Counted from the first letter of the stretch, positions 52,025-60,224 are shown. The stretch: 64,000 nucleotides of DNA from Streptomyces echinoruber (GCF_014651135.1 NZ_BMWH01000025.1:1-64000), one strand, 5' to 3'. The notes: a model not told the origin generated them from the sequence alone. Program-made: numbers and translations.

Positions 52025-52779
52025 GAGTGTGCACGATCTGCGAGACGCCGATCCGGCCCAACCAGCCGTACCGCAGGCACGCGGCCGACGCCTACACGCA
52101 CAACACGTGCCGGAGGCCGCCGACGACCGTGCCGTACATCGCGACGTGGTCGGGCGAGAAAGCCGCTCCCGACCCGGTCGTCGTGTACCGCATGCCCGCC
52201 GGAGACACGTTCCGCAGGGGAAAGCCCGGCATCACCTGCATGCCCGTCGGCATCCGCTACTCGGGCGAGGCGTTATCCGACCGCGACGAGCACGGCGTGC
52301 TGTGGCTGCCCGACGTCGACAACCCCGGCACTGGCCGCCTCCTGTACGGCAATGTCCACCCCGGCCGGCAGCGCCGCGCCATGACGGAGCTGCTGTGCCA
52401 GGTGTGCGGCGGCCCAGCCGACCGCGACAGCCGCGGTGTGCTGTGGCTGGTCGAGGACGGACGCGGAGACTGGTCCGGGTGGCCGAAGGACCTGATGACG
52501 ACGCACCCGCCGATCTGCCTGAAGTGCGTGCGCGCCGCGCGTGAGCAGTGTCCACACCTGTGGAAAGGAAGCGCGCTGGTGCGCGTCGGCCGATCAGTGG
52601 TGTGCGGCGTGTGGGGGCGCCGGTACACCGCCGGCCGCCTCGGGCCGTTGGTTGTCGAGTCGACGGTCGTGCCGTTCGAGTCGCCGCTGATCCATTGGAC
52701 GGTCGCCTCACAGCTCGTGCGGGCGCTGTACGCCTGCACGGTCGTGAGCGTCGACGAGGAACTGGCGGCGCTCACCTAG
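52021..52779 (+). CDS. Zinc-ribbon-containing hypothetical protein
   Basis: A 252-residue protein with two Cys-rich elements. The first is CTICETPIRPNQPYRRHAAD followed by a His-Asn-Thr-Cys (residues about 4-30). The second comprises LCQVCGG (about 128) and ICLKCVRAAREQCPH (about 165). These look like paired zinc ribbons, so nucleic-acid or protein binding is likely. GTG at 52021 overlaps the preceding stop. It is the last gene of the island operon. Such proteins are common in actinobacteriophage and integrative elements. Confidence 0.75.
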   Translation: MRVCTICETPIRPNQPYRRHAADAYTHNTCRRPPTTVPYIATWSGEKAAPDPVVVYRMPAGDTFRRGKPGITCMPVGIRYSGEALSDRDEHGVLWLPDVDNPGTGRLLYGNVHPGRQRRAMTELLCQVCGGPADRDSRGVLWLVEDGRGDWSGWPKDLMTTHPPICLKCVRAAREQCPHLWKGSALVRVGRSVVCGVWGRRYTAGRLGPLVVESTVVPFESPLIHWTVASQLVRALYACTVVSVDEELAALT

Positions 52780-52908
52780 ACGGCGTGCCCGGCGGTCGAC
52801 GTTCCCCCGGCGTCCCGCCGAGCACGCCCCCGCTGCCGACCGCCCGCCGATCCCGGTCGGCAGCGGGCAGGGCGGCCGACCCCGCTCCCCCGTCGGGGCG
52901 GCCGCCCG

Positions 52909-52965
52909 TCAACGCACCAGCTCGGAGAGCGGCACACCGATCGCGTCGGCGAGCCCGCCGCCCCC
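52909..52965 (-). pseudogene. Remnant of an XRE-type regulator C-terminus
   Basis: Reading the minus strand, the last residues before the stop are GLADAIGVPLSELVR, the typical end of an XRE helix-turn-helix (LADALGVPLSELV). The rest of the domain is missing upstream, so it is a truncated remnant at the right side of the island. The upstream frame (to 53199) has no recognisable domain. Confidence 0.35.
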
Positions 52966-53320
52966 TTTCCCGTGCCTGACTGATTCTTGACGCAAAGCTG
53001 CCCTTTGAGACGACGCCGATCCGTCTACGTTGATACATACGCGAGGCCCCCGTCGGCGACTGCGGCTGGAGCCTCGGCCCGTGGCTCCAGCCTCCCCGCT
53101 GGGGTCCCACAGGTTGATGCGAGCGCGCGTCCGGCGCGCGTGGGGAGCCGCGCCAGCCCTCGCGCAGATTACTGCGATCAGATACATGAACGATGCCACT
53201 GCTCCCAGCGGGTAAATCTTCGTGGGGATGTGGACTCCTTGTGGACTCCTGACGTGATGAAGGCCCCCCGTTCGATTTGAACGAGGGGCCGAAACCGCCT
53301 CTGACCTGCTGTCCAGGTCG
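52966..53320. other. Right flank of the island, no supported gene
   Basis: It holds a repeated GTGGACTCC (53230-53251), and a stem GGCCCC-CGTTC / GAACG-GGGCC (53262-53290) beside the right att copy. A degraded integrase end on the plus strand cannot be excluded. I see nothing else. Confidence 0.35.
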
Positions 53321-53358
53321 GTGCCCCCGGCAGGATTCGAACCTGCGACACCCGCTTT
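53321..53358. repeat. Right att copy (inside the tRNA-Arg gene)
   Basis: Forms the 3' half of the intact tRNA-Arg(CCT) and equals 49749-49786. Confidence 0.9.
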
Positions 53359-53394
53359 AGGAGAGCGGTGCTCTATCCCCTGAGCTACGAAGGC
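53322..53394 (-). tRNA. tRNA-Arg(CCT)
   Basis: A 73-base cloverleaf read from 53394 to 53322, beginning GCCTTCG. The acceptor stem GCCTTCG/CGGGGGC has two G-U pairs; the T-arm is GCAGG-TTCGAAT-CCTGC; the anticodon stem CCGCT/AGCGG encloses loop CTCCTAA with anticodon CCT (codon AGG). The discriminator is A and CCA is not encoded. It is intact and at the right end of the island. Confidence 0.95.
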
Positions 53395-53475
53395 GTGATC
53401 GGCGTGGGCGCCGGTGTGGCCGGTGGGCCACAGGCGTCAGGTTACCGGATTGTGCGGCGAGGCGGAGGGAGGGTC

Positions 53476-53792
53476 AGGTGACGGGGACGTGGGTGAAGCG
53501 GGAGGCGGTGTGGAGGTCGCCTTCGATGCGGGCGGCGGTCTGCTTCAGGCGGGGGAGGAGGCCGTCGATGCAGGCGGTGCGGGTGTGGCGGCAGGCTCAG
53601 CGTCCCGCCCGCCTCCGTCAGTTGCCGCAGCACCGCGATCCCGCGCAGCAGCGGCGTCACCGCCTCCGCCGGCACCTCCTCCCCGGTCGGCGGCACGGCG
53701 GGTACGTCGCCCGCGGCGGTCGGCGGCGCGGTTGTGCCGGTGCCCGGTGCCCGGTGCCGATGGCAGGCCCCCGTCGGCGCCCCCGCTGGCAT
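53476..53792 (-). pseudogene. IclR-family regulator with internal deletion
   Basis: The frame reads GEEVPAEAVTPLLRGIAVLR and QLTEAGGTLSL, the start of an IclR helix-turn-helix, then stops matching. A different frame next to it gives CRHTRTACIDGLLPRLKQTA to the stop at 53476, which looks like the C-terminus of the same family. The whole middle, about 450-550 bases, is missing, with the junction near 53603. So the gene is non-functional. It lies 80 bases left of the tRNA in sequence direction. Confidence 0.6.
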
Positions 53793-53879
53793 CCCCGTCG
53801 GCGCCCCGATCACCGTCGTGGGCCTCCGTCGGGGGCTTCGGGGGCTTCGGGGGCATCGCGGGCATCGGGTTCTCGGTTC

Positions 53880-53985
53880 TTCAGTGCGTTCAGTGCGTCC
53901 AGTGCGGCAGTGTGTCCGATATGGCGGGGTGTCCGATGCGGCAGTGTCCGATGCGGCGGGGCGTCCGGTGCGGTGGGTCTCGGAC
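53880..53985. repeat. GTCCGATGCGGC and GTGCGTTCAGTGC direct repeats
   Basis: Several imperfect 12-20 base copies (GTCCGATATGGC, GTCCGATGCGGC, GTCCGGTGCGG) between the IclR remnant and the protease stop. The gap 53793-54076 has no supported gene. Confidence 0.7.
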
Positions 53986-54076
53986 GCCATTTCCGTGCTG
54001 ACCGGCACGGTGTGCCTGCCGGGGGGGACGGGCCTGCCTACGGTAATCCTCGCGCCCGCCTCGGTCCCCGTCCGCC

Positions 54077-55666
54077 TCAGCCTCTGCCCGTATCGGTGTC
54101 CCGTGTCACCCGCACCCGGTACACCGGTGCGCCCGATGTCCGCGCCACCCCCGACGCCCCCGGCGGCTTTCTCGATCCCGGCGATCCCGACGCCTCCGTC
54201 CTCCCCGCCCCCGACACCCCCGTCGCTTCGATCGCCGAAACCTTCGGCTCCGGCGATTGCGTTGCCCCGCCCCCCGTCATCGCCCCCGTGACCGTGATGC
54301 GGATTCCGTGTTGCGGGTCGTGGAACGACTCGCCGGGGCGGAAGGCGGCGTCGGAGAGTTCGGCGTGGACGTTGGGGCTGTGGGTGCAGCCGCCGGTGTC
54401 GCGGTGGGCGTCGAAGACGGTGACCGGGCCGTGGCCGGTGTCCACGTCGGCGTCGATGCGGTAGATCAGCACGCCGGGGCGGCAGACGGCCTCGTCGTTG
54501 CCGGCGCGGGTGCGCACCTCGACGGCGTAGGCGGTGTGCCGGTCCACGGGGACGACGACGAGCTTGGGGCCGCCCGCGAGCGCCAGTGGGGTCAGCTCGT
54601 AGTCGGCGGTGCCCCGGGTCGCCGCGCAGCTCACCTGGGTCCCGTCGATCCAGCCCAGCTTGAACTTGTGCCAGCCGAGCAGGTCGTTGTTGGCCCCCCA
54701 GTCCTCGCTCATGATGTCCCAGTGGCCGACCGCGCCGCCGCCGTCGGCGGTGTACAGGTCGGGCAGGCCGAAGGCGTGGCCGTTCTCGTGGGGCAGGACG
54801 CGGTAGCCGGTGCGGCCGTAGGAGCCGGAGCCGTCGTCCTGGCGGGAGTAGACGAAGGAGGCGTTGGCGACGGGGACGCCGTCGGCGACGGGGGCGTCGA
54901 GGTTGCCGGCGAAGGTCACGGACAGCACGGTGTCCAGGGCGGAGGGGCCCGCGTTGGGGGTCACCAGCACGTTGAGCAGGTCGTAGGCGCGGAAGTCGAC
55001 CTTGGGATCGGCGGCGGCCACGATGTCCTGGACCAGGGTGCGGTAGCCGGGGTCGAAGGGGGCGCCGCGCTCTATGCCGTACTCCTTGAACGGCTTCGGC
55101 ATGCGCAGCCAGGTGGGTATCGGGGCCTCGGCGCGGTAGTCGAGGCGGCCGTAGGAGCTGGTGCGGTACCAGGCGCGGGTCTGCGGCAAGAACTCCGCGA
55201 AGCGGTCGGGGGCGCTGCCCCGGCCGGGCGCGTCGGGGAAGTCGACCATGAGGGTGAGGGCGCGGACGGTGCCGGTGGAGTGGGCGTAGCCGCGGACGGT
55301 GGGTATCCCCTCGGACATCTGCACGGCGGGGTCGCCGTGCAGCAGGCAGGCGTCGAGGGCGGCGGCTCGGGCCGGCGCGACGGGGCCCGGGGCCGTGGTG
55401 GAGTCCTGCGGGGGGCGTGCGGTGCCGGCGGAGGTGCTGACGGCGAGGGTCACGGCGGTCACGGCGGCCAGGGCGGCCGTCCGGTAGGGGCGTATGCGGC
55501 GGGGGAGCGCATGGCCGGGGAGTGGGTGGCCGGGGAGCGCAGGGTGGGGGAGTGGGTGGCGGGGGAGGGCGTGACCGGGGAGCGCGTGGTGGGGGCGTGC
55601 ACGGCGCGGGCGTGCACGGCGCGGGCGTATACGGCGCGGGCGTATCCGGCGCTGCGTCGGCTGCAT
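54077..55666 (-). CDS. M6-family metalloprotease domain protein, secreted
   Basis: A 529-residue zinc metalloprotease of the immune-inhibitor-A type. The zinc motif is LPHENGHAFGLPD (His-Glu-x2-His) at about residue 298. A GHWDIMSEDWG Met-turn-like segment follows, with an extended Gly/Asp-rich neighbourhood. The signal peptide has a 56-residue Arg/Pro/His-rich n-region made of 15-bp repeats, then the hydrophobic stretch (TAALAAVTAVTLAVS, about 62-77). The ATG at 55666 has a GAAGG site. The C-terminal 70 residues are Gly/Ser/Pro-rich. It is secreted; target protein unknown. Confidence 0.88.
   Translation of the reverse strand: MQPTQRRIRPRRIRPRRARPRRARPHHALPGHALPRHPLPHPALPGHPLPGHALPRRIRPYRTAALAAVTAVTLAVSTSAGTARPPQDSTTAPGPVAPARAAALDACLLHGDPAVQMSEGIPTVRGYAHSTGTVRALTLMVDFPDAPGRGSAPDRFAEFLPQTRAWYRTSSYGRLDYRAEAPIPTWLRMPKPFKEYGIERGAPFDPGYRTLVQDIVAAADPKVDFRAYDLLNVLVTPNAGPSALDTVLSVTFAGNLDAPVADGVPVANASFVYSRQDDGSGSYGRTGYRVLPHENGHAFGLPDLYTADGGGAVGHWDIMSEDWGANNDLLGWHKFKLGWIDGTQVSCAATRGTADYELTPLALAGGPKLVVVPVDRHTAYAVEVRTRAGNDEAVCRPGVLIYRIDADVDTGHGPVTVFDAHRDTGGCTHSPNVHAELSDAAFRPGESFHDPQHGIRITVTGAMTGGGATQSPEPKVSAIEATGVSGAGRTEASGSPGSRKPPGASGVARTSGAPVYRVRVTRDTDTGRG
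55497..55662. repeat. 15-bp repeats in the protease signal-peptide region
   Basis: About ten degenerate units of GCGCGGGCGTATACG and GTGGCCGGGGAGCGC type, in frame, encode Arg-Arg-Ile-Arg-Pro and Pro-Gly-His-Ala-Leu in the n-region. Confidence 0.85.
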
Positions 55667-55801
55667 GCACGGACCCTTCGCTCCACGGCAGCCGCCGGTC
55701 CCTCGGCTGCACCCTTGCGCTCACCTTCGGCCGACGGAGTGGTGGGCGCCCGTTGGAGGAGCCCGGTCGGGGGACGTCCGGATGAAGGGGGCATCGGGGG
55801 T

Positions 55802-55889
55802 GTGACGTAGGTCACGCAAGAAGGGGGCGAGGGAGGGAAATAAGTGGGGACCGTTTCCCCGTTTGGTCATGCGTAGACGCGAAACGGGG
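55802..55889. promoter_or_regulatory. Crp-like box and 8-bp inverted repeat in the divergent gap
   Basis: GTGACGTAGGTCAC at 55802-55815 fits GTG-N6-GNCAC, the Streptomyces Crp consensus. Further on CCCCGTTT (55857-55864) and AAACGGGG (55882-55889) form an inverted repeat with a 17-base spacer. Both lie between the protease start and the TetR start. Confidence 0.45.
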
Positions 55890-55898
55890 ACCCTCTCC

Positions 55899-55928
55899 CC
55901 GGATCGCACCGGATCGCACCGGATCGCA
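55899..55928. repeat. 10-bp tandem array CCGGATCGCA
   Basis: Three exact copies, in the leader of the TetR gene about 150 bases before its start. Confidence 0.9.
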
Positions 55929-56075
55929 CGGCAGCGCATCGGCCGCACACCGAGCGGGGCACCACGTCCCGCCCGCCCGCGGTCGGCGGGCGGCCGGGCG
56001 ATCGGACCACCGGACGTCCACTGAACGACCACCGGACGTCCACCGCGACCAGAACGACCCACCCAGGAGTACGCC

Positions 56076-56729
56076 GTGCAGACCGCCACCCCCGTATCGC
56101 GCAAGGCGACCCGGCCGCGTGCCGACGCCCTGCGCAACCGGGAGCGGATCGTCGCCGCCGCCCGGGAGATGTTCGTCGAGAACGGCCCCGACGTGCCGTT
56201 CGACGAGATCGCCCGCCGCGCCGGCGTCGGCAACGCCACGGTGTACCGCAACTTTCCCGACCGGGACGCCCTGATCCGCGAGGTGGTCTGCTGCGTCATG
56301 GACCGCACCGCGCGGGCGGCCGAGCGGGCGCTCGCCGAGGGCGCCGAGAGCGGTGACGCGTTCGCGGCGCTGGAGCGCTTCGCGCACGCCGCCGCCGACG
56401 AGCGGATCAGCGCGCTGTGCCCGATGCTCGCCGGCGCCTTCGACCACCACCACCCCGACCTGCTGGCCGCGCGCGGCCGGGTCGAGCACCTCGTGGCCGA
56501 GATCATGGAACGGGCCAAGGCGGCCGGGCAGTTGCGGCCCGACGTGGGCGTCGGCGACCTGCTGATGGTCGTGGCGCAGCTCGGCCGGCCGCCGGCCGGC
56601 GCGGTCTGCGTCAGCCTCGACCGCTTCGTCCACCGGCACCTGCAGCTCTACCTGGACGGGTTGCGGGCCCCGGCCCGCTCCACCCTCCCGGGCACCACCC
56701 TGACGATGGAGGATCTGCGTCAGTCCTGA
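56076..56729 (+). CDS. TetR-family transcriptional regulator
   Basis: A 217-residue TetR protein. The helix-turn-helix is at about 20-65, with DEIARRAGVGNATVYRNFPDR as the recognition-helix segment; a helical ligand domain follows. GTG at 56076 has an AGGAG site 8 bases upstream. It lies 260 bases before a DHA2-type MFS gene on the same strand, so it probably represses it and perhaps itself. The gap between them contains CAGTACCYGG repeats (56757-56830). Ligand unknown. Confidence 0.88.
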   Translation: MQTATPVSRKATRPRADALRNRERIVAAAREMFVENGPDVPFDEIARRAGVGNATVYRNFPDRDALIREVVCCVMDRTARAAERALAEGAESGDAFAALERFAHAAADERISALCPMLAGAFDHHHPDLLAARGRVEHLVAEIMERAKAAGQLRPDVGVGDLLMVVAQLGRPPAGAVCVSLDRFVHRHLQLYLDGLRAPARSTLPGTTLTMEDLRQS

Positions 56730-56756
56730 CCGATTAGTTCAGCGCACGACACCAGT

Positions 56757-56830
56757 CTCCCCTGCGAGCAGTACCTGGCAGCACCCAGAAGCATCCAGTA
56801 GTACCCGGCAGTACCTGGCAGTACCCGGCG
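56757..56830. repeat. CAGTACCYGG decamer repeats
   Basis: Six imperfect copies of a 10-base unit just after the TetR stop. Downstream, 56870-56960 is pyrimidine-rich with TTCTTCCGTC-type runs. Confidence 0.75.
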
Positions 56831-56990
56831 GCTTCTGTCGGCCTCCGGCCGGCCGTCACCGTCGACGGGTCCGCCTCTTCGCCTTTCCGACTTCTTCCGT
56901 CCGTCTTCCGTCTCCCTTTCGTCTCTTTCCACCTCTCTTTCACGCTTTTTCGTTCTTCTTCCGTCACGAAGTTCCGAAGTGGGTACCTCC

Positions 56991-58520
56991 ATGTCCGAAA
57001 CAGCCGTCAAGGCTCCCGGCGTCCCGGACGCCAACCGCTGGAAGGCGCTCGGCTTCATCGCGCTCGCCCAGCTGATGGTCGTCCTCGACGCGACCATCGT
57101 GAACATCGCTCTGCCCTCCGCCCAGCAGGACCTGGGCATATCCGACGGCAACCGCCAGTGGGTGGTCACCGCCTACGCCCTGGCTTTCGGCGGCCTGCTG
57201 CTCTTCGGCGGGCGCATCGCCGACCTGTGGGGCCGCAAGCGCGCCTTCGTCACCGGCCTGGCCGGCTTCGCCGCGGCCTCCGCGCTCGGCGGCGCGGCCA
57301 CGACCGGCGCGATGATGTTCGGCGCCCGAGCCCTGCAGGGCGCCTTCGGTGCGATGCTCGCGCCCGCCGCGCTCTCCCTGCTCGCCGTGATGTTCACGGA
57401 CGCCAAGGAGCGCGCCAAGGCGTTCGGCATCTACGGCGCCATCGCGGGCGGCGGCGGAGCCGTCGGCCTGATCCTCGGCGGCTTCCTCACCGAGTACCTG
57501 AACTGGCGCTGGACGTTCTTCGTCAACATCCCGTTCGCCGTCCTCGCCGCGGCCGGCGCGTACTTCGTCATCCGCGAGCCGCAGGGCACCCGCAACCGCT
57601 CCCCGCTCGACGTCCCGGGCGTGGTGCTGTCCACCCTCGGCCTGGTGGCGCTGGTCTACGGCTTCACGCGCGCCGAGTCCGACGGCTGGGGCGATTCCGT
57701 GACGGTTGCGATGTTCATCGCCTCGGCCGTGCTGCTGGCCGCCTTCGTGCTCGTCGAGTCCAAGGTCAGGGCTCCGCTGCTGCCGCTGCGCGTCGTGACC
57801 GACCGCAACCGCGGCGGCGTCTACCTCTCGCTGGGTCTGGCGATCATCGCCATGTTCGGCCTGTTCCTCTTCCTCACCTACTACCTGCAGGTCGTGAAGG
57901 GGTACTCGCCGGTCAAGACCGGCTTCGCCTTCCTGCCCATGGTCGCCGGCATGATCACCGGCTCCACGCAGATCGGCGCCCGCCTGATGACCCGCGTCCC
58001 GGCGCGGCTGCTGATGGCCCCCGGCTTCCTGCTCGCCGCGGGCGGCATGCTGGTGCTGACCCAGATGGAGATCGACTCCTCGTACGCCGGTCTGATGCTG
58101 CCGGCGATCCTGATGCTCGGCCTCGGCATGGGCACCGCGTTCATGCCGGCGATGTCCCTGGCCACGCACGGCGTGCAGCCGCGGGACGCCGGTGTCGCCT
58201 CGGCCATGGTCAACACCTCGCAGCAGGTGGGCGGGGCGATCGGCACGGCCCTGCTGAACACGATCGCCGCCTCGGCGACGACCTCGTACATCAAGGACCA
58301 CATCGCCACCGCGGCCGGCAGGCCGCAGCAGCAGCTGGTCCAGCTGCAGGGCATGGTGCACGGCTACAGCAACGCCATCTGGTTCGCCGTCGGCATCCTC
58401 GTCCTGGCCGCGCTCATCGCCGTCACCCTGGTCAACGCCGGCCGGCCGGGTACGACGGCCGTGGCCGGCTCCGGTGACGAGGTGGAGGAGGAGGTGGCGG
58501 TGCCGGTGGTCGCCCACTAG
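56991..58520 (+). CDS. DHA2-family MFS multidrug exporter
   Basis: A 509-residue 14-helix drug:H+ antiporter of the DHA2 type (EmrB/QacA/Tcm-like). Helix 1 carries the LMVVLDATIVNIALPSAQQD motif D1 signature, and the loop LFGGRIADLWGRKRAF is motif A. The ATG at 56991 is used since an in-frame GTG at 56979 is weaker; neither has a strong ribosome site. The upstream TetR gene is the probable regulator. Exported compound unknown. Confidence 0.92.
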   Translation: MSETAVKAPGVPDANRWKALGFIALAQLMVVLDATIVNIALPSAQQDLGISDGNRQWVVTAYALAFGGLLLFGGRIADLWGRKRAFVTGLAGFAAASALGGAATTGAMMFGARALQGAFGAMLAPAALSLLAVMFTDAKERAKAFGIYGAIAGGGGAVGLILGGFLTEYLNWRWTFFVNIPFAVLAAAGAYFVIREPQGTRNRSPLDVPGVVLSTLGLVALVYGFTRAESDGWGDSVTVAMFIASAVLLAAFVLVESKVRAPLLPLRVVTDRNRGGVYLSLGLAIIAMFGLFLFLTYYLQVVKGYSPVKTGFAFLPMVAGMITGSTQIGARLMTRVPARLLMAPGFLLAAGGMLVLTQMEIDSSYAGLMLPAILMLGLGMGTAFMPAMSLATHGVQPRDAGVASAMVNTSQQVGGAIGTALLNTIAASATTSYIKDHIATAAGRPQQQLVQLQGMVHGYSNAIWFAVGILVLAALIAVTLVNAGRPGTTAVAGSGDEVEEEVAVPVVAH

Positions 58521-58534
58521 GCATCCTCGGGGCA

Positions 58535-58645
58535 CCCGCCGGGCGACCCGGCACCCGGGCACCCCGGCACCCGGGCACCCCGGCATCCGGGCGCCCTGGC
58601 GTCCGGGCACCCCAGCATCCGGGCACCCCGGCGTCCGGGTGCCCG
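58535..58645. repeat. GCACCCCGGCAYCCGG repeats of about 15-16 bp
   Basis: About seven imperfect copies between the convergent MFS and MarR genes; the array fills the whole gap and may act as their shared terminator region. Confidence 0.9.
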
Positions 58646-58656
58646 GCGGGGCGGTG

Positions 58657-59160
58657 TCAGCGCAGCCAGGGCAGGTCCGCGCCCGCTTCCTTCGGCTGGA
58701 GTCCCTCGGCGACGATCTGCATGATCTCGCCGAGGGATTTCTGCTGTTCCGGGGTGAGCCGGTCGAACAGCGCCTGCCGTACGGCGGCCACGTGGCCCGG
58801 CGCGGCCTGCCGCAGCACCTCCAGGCCCGCGTCGGTCAGCACCGCGAACTGGCCGCGCTTGTCGGACGGGCAGTTCTCGCGGCGCACCCAGCCGTTCTTC
58901 TCCAGGCGGGCGATCGCGTGGGAGAGGCGGGAACGGGTGATCTTGGCCTGCCTGGCCAGTTCGGTCATGCGCATCCGGCGCCGGGGCGTCTCGGAGAGCA
59001 CGACCAGCAGCCCGTAGTAGAGGTGCGGCATGCCCGCGTCCCGCTGCAACTGGCGGTCGAGGTGGTCGTCCAGGAGCCGGGTGGCGTCCAGGAAGGAGCG
59101 CCACACGACCTGTTCCTCGTCGGTGAGCCAGCGGGGTTCTTCTGCGGGTGCCCTGTTCAT
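58657..59160 (-). CDS. MarR-family transcriptional regulator
   Basis: A 167-residue MarR protein with the winged helix at about 50-115 (MRMTELARQAKITRSRLSHA and the wing GWVRRENCPSDKRGQFAVLT). The ATG at 59160 has a GGAG site six bases upstream; the frame extends 13 codons to 59199. It is divergent from the dioxygenase gene, and the 111-base gap contains a GCTTGA-N4-TCAAGC palindrome. So it most likely represses that gene and itself. I recall the same MarR/dioxygenase/hrdD grouping in S. coelicolor. Confidence 0.9.
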   Translation of the reverse strand: MNRAPAEEPRWLTDEEQVVWRSFLDATRLLDDHLDRQLQRDAGMPHLYYGLLVVLSETPRRRMRMTELARQAKITRSRLSHAIARLEKNGWVRRENCPSDKRGQFAVLTDAGLEVLRQAAPGHVAAVRQALFDRLTPEQQKSLGEIMQIVAEGLQPKEAGADLPWLR

Positions 59161-59182
59161 GTCTCCACTGTACGACCCCTCT

Positions 59183-59241
59183 GCTTGAAAGTTAAACAAC
59201 GTAGGCGTAGGCTGGCGAACCAGAAGCTTGAGGATTCAAGC
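59183..59241. promoter_or_regulatory. MarR operator candidates
   Basis: GCTTGA-GGAT-TCAAGC at 59226-59241 is a perfect 6-base-arm palindrome, 30 bases before the dioxygenase start. A related half site GCTTGAAAGTTAAAC lies at 59183-59197, near the MarR start. This spacing suggests dual repression. Confidence 0.55.
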
Positions 59242-59271
59242 AACCTGGAACGAGCCGGAAGGGGTCGCCCG

Positions 59272-60081
59272 ATGTCCGCCGCCACCCGCAGCCCCCAGGG
59301 GCGGATGCCCGCCCTCTACCTCAGCCACGGCGCCCCGCCGCTCGCGGACGACCCCGTCTGGCCCGGCGAACTCGCCGCCTGGGCCGCCGCCCTGCCCCGC
59401 CCCAAGGCGATCCTGATGCTCTCCGCCCACTGGGAGGACGCCCCGCTGGCCCTCGGGGCCACCGAGACCGTTCCCCTCGTCTACGACTTCTGGGGCTTCC
59501 CCGAGCACTACTACCGGGTCCGCTACGAGGCCCCGGGCGCCCCGGAGCTCGCCGCGTCGGTCCGCAAGCTGCTGCGCGCCCCCGGCCTGCCCGTCCAGGA
59601 CGTTCCCGACCGCGGCCTCGACCACGGCGCCTACGTCCCCCTGGCCGAGATGTACCCGGCGGCCGACATCCCCGTCCTGCAGATCTCCCTGCCCACCCTC
59701 GACCCGGTGCGGCTGCTGGAGATCGGGCGGAAGCTGGCGCCGCTGCGCGACGAGGGCGTACTGATCGTCGGCTCCGGCTTCTTCACCCACAACCTCGCCG
59801 CCCTGCGCCACCCGGGCGGCGGCGTGCCGAGCTGGTCCGCCGAGTTCGACGACTGGGGGCGCCGGGCGCTCCAGTCCCGTGACTGGGACGCCCTGCTCGC
59901 CTTCCTCGACAAGGCCCCGGCCGGCCGCTACGCCCACCCGCGCACCGAGCACTTCGCCCCGCTCTTCGTCGTCATGGGCGCGGCCGAGGCGGGCGGCGAG
60001 CTGGACGGGCCGGACTCCGTGCGGTCGGTGATCGAGGGGTTCTGGATGGGGCTGGCGAAGCGGTCGGTGCAGTTCGGGTGA
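59272..60081 (+). CDS. Class III extradiol dioxygenase-family protein (4,5-DOPA dioxygenase/YgiD-like)
   Basis: A 269-residue LigB-fold oxygenase. Metal ligands are visible: LSHGAPPLADD (His), LMLSAHWEDAP (His) and RGLDHGAYVPL, with the catalytic GSGFFTHNL later. The family cleaves catechols such as DOPA or protects against aromatic stress. The ATG at 59272 follows GGAAGGGG. It is divergent from a MarR regulator, whose operator lies in between. Natural substrate unknown; a phenolic inducer is likely. Confidence 0.9.
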   Translation: MSAATRSPQGRMPALYLSHGAPPLADDPVWPGELAAWAAALPRPKAILMLSAHWEDAPLALGATETVPLVYDFWGFPEHYYRVRYEAPGAPELAASVRKLLRAPGLPVQDVPDRGLDHGAYVPLAEMYPAADIPVLQISLPTLDPVRLLEIGRKLAPLRDEGVLIVGSGFFTHNLAALRHPGGGVPSWSAEFDDWGRRALQSRDWDALLAFLDKAPAGRYAHPRTEHFAPLFVVMGAAEAGGELDGPDSVRSVIEGFWMGLAKRSVQFG

Positions 60082-60089
60082 CGGCGGCG

Positions 60090-60165
60090 ACGGTGGCCGG
60101 GACGGGAACGAGGGCGGGTACGGAAACGGGAACGGGTGCGGATACGGATGCGGGAACGGAGGCGG
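60090..60165. repeat. Degenerate hexamer repeats GGRACG/GGTACG
   Basis: Runs of ACGGGAAC, GGGTACGGAAAC and GGATACGGATGC right after the dioxygenase stop. The period is six bases. Confidence 0.7.
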
Positions 60166-60224
60166 GGTGCTCCGGTGAACGGCCGGGGGCTCGCCTGTGC
60201 TCGTCGGCGTTTTCCGTCGTGCGG

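Larger units (their letters stand above)
49749..53358. mobile_element. Small tRNA-Arg(CCT)-integrated island, no integrase seen
   Basis: A 38-bp direct repeat (49749-49786 and 53321-53358) equals the 3' half of the tRNA-Arg(CCT) gene at the right end, the usual signature of site-specific integration into a tRNA 3' end. Between the copies are an XRE/TPR regulator, three overlapping small genes, and truncated gene remnants at both edges. No integrase, excisionase, Rep or Tra gene is present, so it is a decayed element or a cargo island mobilised in trans. Resemblance to actinomycete integrative elements is an inference. Confidence 0.75.

Noticed and set aside
53600..54075. A functional coding gene between the protease and the tRNA
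   Set aside because: Only IclR start and end fragments in different frames, and short repeats, are present.
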